Assembly (NCBI GenBank): GCA_938036785.1
Contig: CALHWE010000014.1
Span: 1-64,000 of the forward strand
Length of the DNA stretch: 64,000 bases
Source: an uncultured Candidatus Saccharibacteria bacterium
GTDB lineage: Bacteria; Patescibacteriota; Saccharimonadia; Saccharimonadales; Saccharimonadaceae
Direction of reading: 5' to 3'
Shown here piece by piece: positions 62,021 through 64,000 of this stretch; within the stretch, counting starts at the first letter, position 1; each line of letters opens with the position of its first letter. The position numbers and the translations under genes are program-made. Below the pieces are notes generated by a model, which was not told where the DNA came from, ran no database searches, and saw nothing but the letters and a program-made list of their open reading frames with translations.

Positions 62021-62690
62021 AGTTGCTCCCTCCTTGACCTTCTTGGTATGCCTTCAATAGTTCCGAAGTATCGATCGTAGCTGGCTTTGGCACTGCCATC
62101 ACGATGAACTTGAGTGGTGTATTGGCCGGAATGTCATTGCCTTGACCCTTCTCGCCGTATGCTTTGTCGGAGGGGATGGTTAGCTCACGCACTCCACCAA
62201 GGCGCATCCCCTTGATGCCTTCCTTCCAGCCAGTGATGACACTCGCGCTCTTGAGCCCACCCTCAACGGCAAATGGTGCATCAAGCTTGCCGTCTTTGAT
62301 AGATTGGTCAAATACCTTGCCTTTCGGGTTCCAGCCAATGTAGTAGGCCGCAAATGCCGTATTATCCTTGATTTCCTCACCATCACCAACTACCAGATCT
62401 TCGCTAGAGAGCTCCTTCACGCTATCCCGATCAAACTCACCAACCCGGCTCGTATATTGGCTAAAAGTTGGGTAATATTTGTTTGACAGCTCTTGGGCTT
62501 GAGCAGCTGTCTTGGCTTGGTAGTCCTTCATGAGTTTCTGGTATTTTTCTTGCGCCTTTTGCGCTTTGGCTTGGTCATTTTTGTAATTCTCCGAGGCAAG
62601 AATCATTGCCGCAAATGACCCTAGCGTCCCGACAACCGTCGCGACCAAAATAACAATAATAATCCAGCGTTGTGTCTTGGTTGTTGCCAT
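62001..62690 (-). CDS. Membrane-anchored FKBP-type peptidyl-prolyl isomerase
   Basis: 229 residues from the ATG at 62690 (MATTKTQRW) after AGAGGAG. One N-terminal membrane helix (about 11-31), a Lys/Gln-rich coiled coil (about 35-70), then an FKBP domain with ITGWKEGIKGMRLGGVRELTIP and the family's Y-G-x3-G-x-x-I-P-x-N-x-x-L signature (AYGEKGQGNDIPANTPLKF). It probably folds secreted proteins outside the membrane. A TATACT box lies near 62730. Longer start at 62738 rejected. Confidence 0.9.
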   Translation of the reverse strand: MATTKTQRWIIIVILVATVVGTLGSFAAMILASENYKNDQAKAQKAQEKYQKLMKDYQAKTAAQAQELSNKYYPTFSQYTSRVGEFDRDSVKELSSEDLVVGDGEEIKDNTAFAAYYIGWNPKGKVFDQSIKDGKLDAPFAVEGGLKSASVITGWKEGIKGMRLGGVRELTIPSDKAYGEKGQGNDIPANTPLKFIVMAVPKPATIDTSELLKAYQEGQGGSNYGQHYQ

Positions 62691-62919
62691 AACTCCTCTT
62701 ATTTCATCGACTAATCTATCTTGCCCAGTATAGCACACTTGCCAGTACGACTGCTAGATAACAGAGGTCACATCGATAAATGCTGGTTCGTTTGCACTGC
62801 AGTTATTTCGCCAGCACTATTACTCACCATCACCTTGCGCTGCGCAGAAACACCTCACGAACAACTGTCGGCTGATACACCTCTTGCAATGCCGATTTTT
62901 CTCAGTATACTAAAAAGCA

Positions 62920-64000
62920 ATGAACCGTCTCCACACCTTATTTTCACCTCTGCTTGCCCGCCTGGCTATTGGCGGTACGACCGCGCTGCAATCAGCACCA
63001 GTCGAGAAACTTGATGGTGCCCTCACACCCAATATGCGTGCCCTGCGCCTAGCGATGAGCATTGCCGATCAGCTCATTTCAATGGGCACACCAGCCCAAA
63101 ATGTCGTTCATATGGCACTCAGTATTACGGACACATACTGCACCCGCAAAGTGCATATCGACGTTATTTCGTCGCAGCTTATTTTATCGCAAGATCGAGG
63201 TAACGATTATGAACCACTGACACTCCTACGCACCATCCCACCGCGCGAGATCAACTACCAACATATGCAATGCCTCCAGACCCTGGCTGCTACTATTGCC
63301 GAGGGAGCGCTCACCCTCGATGCTGCCGAGCGCGAGCTCGATGCCATCCTTGCCAAGCCACGACGCTATCCACCTTGGGTAATTTATCTGGCAGGCGGCG
63401 GACTCAGTGCTGGCTCGGCCTTGCTCTATACAGCGTCGCTACCAGTGATTTTTGCTACCTTTGTGATGGGCGTGATAATTATGTGGCTGCTAGGCCGCTT
63501 AAATCGCATTGCTCTTCCTGTGTTCTTTACGCAAATCATCGCGGCAAGCGTTATTACATTGGTTGCAACCATCATCACGTGGCTTGCCACCAACCATTAT
63601 CTCGATGTTCTTGGTATCATCAACCCAACCATCATAACCGTTAGCGGTATCGTGCTCTTAGTGGCAGGGATGATGATCGTTGGTGCCTTCCAGGATGCAA
63701 TCGACGAATATTACGTGACGGCGACAGGTCGACTACTCAAAGTGGCGATGATGACAATGGGCGTGGTGATCGGTGTGATGATTGGCCTGTATACGGCGCG
63801 ACGTTTTGGGATTGAATTTGTTGCCACACCCGACCAGTTGCAGCTGACCGGCACGATGTATCAGTATATCGGAGCAGCTGCTATTGCGGCCACCTTTGCC
63901 CTCGGCAACCACACTCAGCCAGTCGGCATCATCCTAGCTGGTGCAACTGGCATGCTTGGCTATGATATATACCTCGCCATTACTGGCTGGAGTATGTCTG
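62920..64000 (+). CDS. Threonine/serine exporter family protein (ThrE-like, 3' partial)
   Basis: 360 residues visible, cut by the window end. The N-terminal 150 residues are a cytoplasmic ThrE domain (MSIADQLISMGTPAQNVVHM, HIDVISSQLILS). From about residue 155 on there are at least seven hydrophobic helices (IYLAGGGLSAGSALLY, PVIFATFVMGVIIMWLL and others). ThrE proteins export threonine and serine. The carrier halves are fused here, as in actinobacterial ThrE. TATACT (62906-62911) ends 8 bases before the ATG. Confidence 0.9.
   Translation, partial: MNRLHTLFSPLLARLAIGGTTALQSAPVEKLDGALTPNMRALRLAMSIADQLISMGTPAQNVVHMALSITDTYCTRKVHIDVISSQLILSQDRGNDYEPLTLLRTIPPREINYQHMQCLQTLAATIAEGALTLDAAERELDAILAKPRRYPPWVIYLAGGGLSAGSALLYTASLPVIFATFVMGVIIMWLLGRLNRIALPVFFTQIIAASVITLVATIITWLATNHYLDVLGIINPTIITVSGIVLLVAGMMIVGAFQDAIDEYYVTATGRLLKVAMMTMGVVIGVMIGLYTARRFGIEFVATPDQLQLTGTMYQYIGAAAIAATFALGNHTQPVGIILAGATGMLGYDIYLAITGWSMS

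Noticed and set aside
1..64000. CRISPR array, prophage or rRNA operon
   Set aside because: I saw no regularly spaced direct repeats, no cas genes, no phage structural genes and no 16S, 23S or 5S sequence.

Overview
The window has two unequal parts. Positions 1 to about 2400 are strongly G+C-rich and look actinobacterial: the 3'-open end of an ABC exporter half-transporter, a tRNA-Leu(GAG) and the C-terminal end of a serine recombinase that breaks off at the edge of this block. From about 2400 to 64000 base composition drops to a moderate level and the gene set is that of a small-genome Patescibacteria member, most likely Saccharibacteria (TM7). This placement is inference. It rests on the compact layout, CYTH, eukaryotic-type phosphomannomutase and DUF5665 proteins, a scattered type IV pilus apparatus, and several large proteins with no recognisable family. 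The seam at about 2400 is either a recent transfer or a chimeric contig.

Layout of the second part. 2503-5760 is AT-richer accessory DNA: a HExxH metallopeptidase-like protein with a winged-helix tail, a small membrane protein and two polytopic membrane proteins. 5769-18433 holds a frameshifted aldehyde dehydrogenase, an FAD oxidoreductase, recG, a putative zinc-dependent phospholipase-fold protein with rsmD, tRNA-Leu(UAG), a CYTH protein, a phosphomannomutase-like HAD protein, tyrS and a class A penicillin-binding protein. 18694-28318 (minus strand) holds an IMPase, the clpC-HELLHA-radA-PIN/TRAM operon with a CIRCE operator, nusA, and a secreted HNH nuclease with a HAD phosphatase. 28387-42524 holds pepN, an rnhB-yraN fusion, small secreted and membrane proteins, rplS, a lipoprotein, malic enzyme between two large unknown proteins, a GspE/PilB ATPase and a SpoU methyltransferase. 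42772-57560 (minus strand) holds dnaE, an envelope-stress-like cluster with galU and a Nudix hydrolase, gatC-gatA-HEPN-like-gatB, a split HNH gene, uvrB, an Rpe-like epimerase, a MafI-like immunity protein and a pilin. 57665-64000 holds relA/spoT, ppa, a GDPD, a membrane FKBP with trxB, and a ThrE-type exporter cut by the window end.

Three things stand out beyond the gene list. First, at least 18 genes have a TATACT/TATAAT-like box ending only 5-9 nt before the start codon, so leaderless mRNA looks like the default for first genes, while downstream operon genes use Shine-Dalgarno sites. Second, two gene-free stretches (about 42587-42765 and about 60700-60967) carry strong nested helices with, respectively, a good promoter and a canonical terminator, and are candidate structured RNAs that I could not assign. 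Third, clpC has a perfect CIRCE palindrome overlapping its own -35 box, so HrcA-type control persists in a reduced genome. Two genes (an AstD-like dehydrogenase and an HNH nuclease) are each split by a single frameshift.
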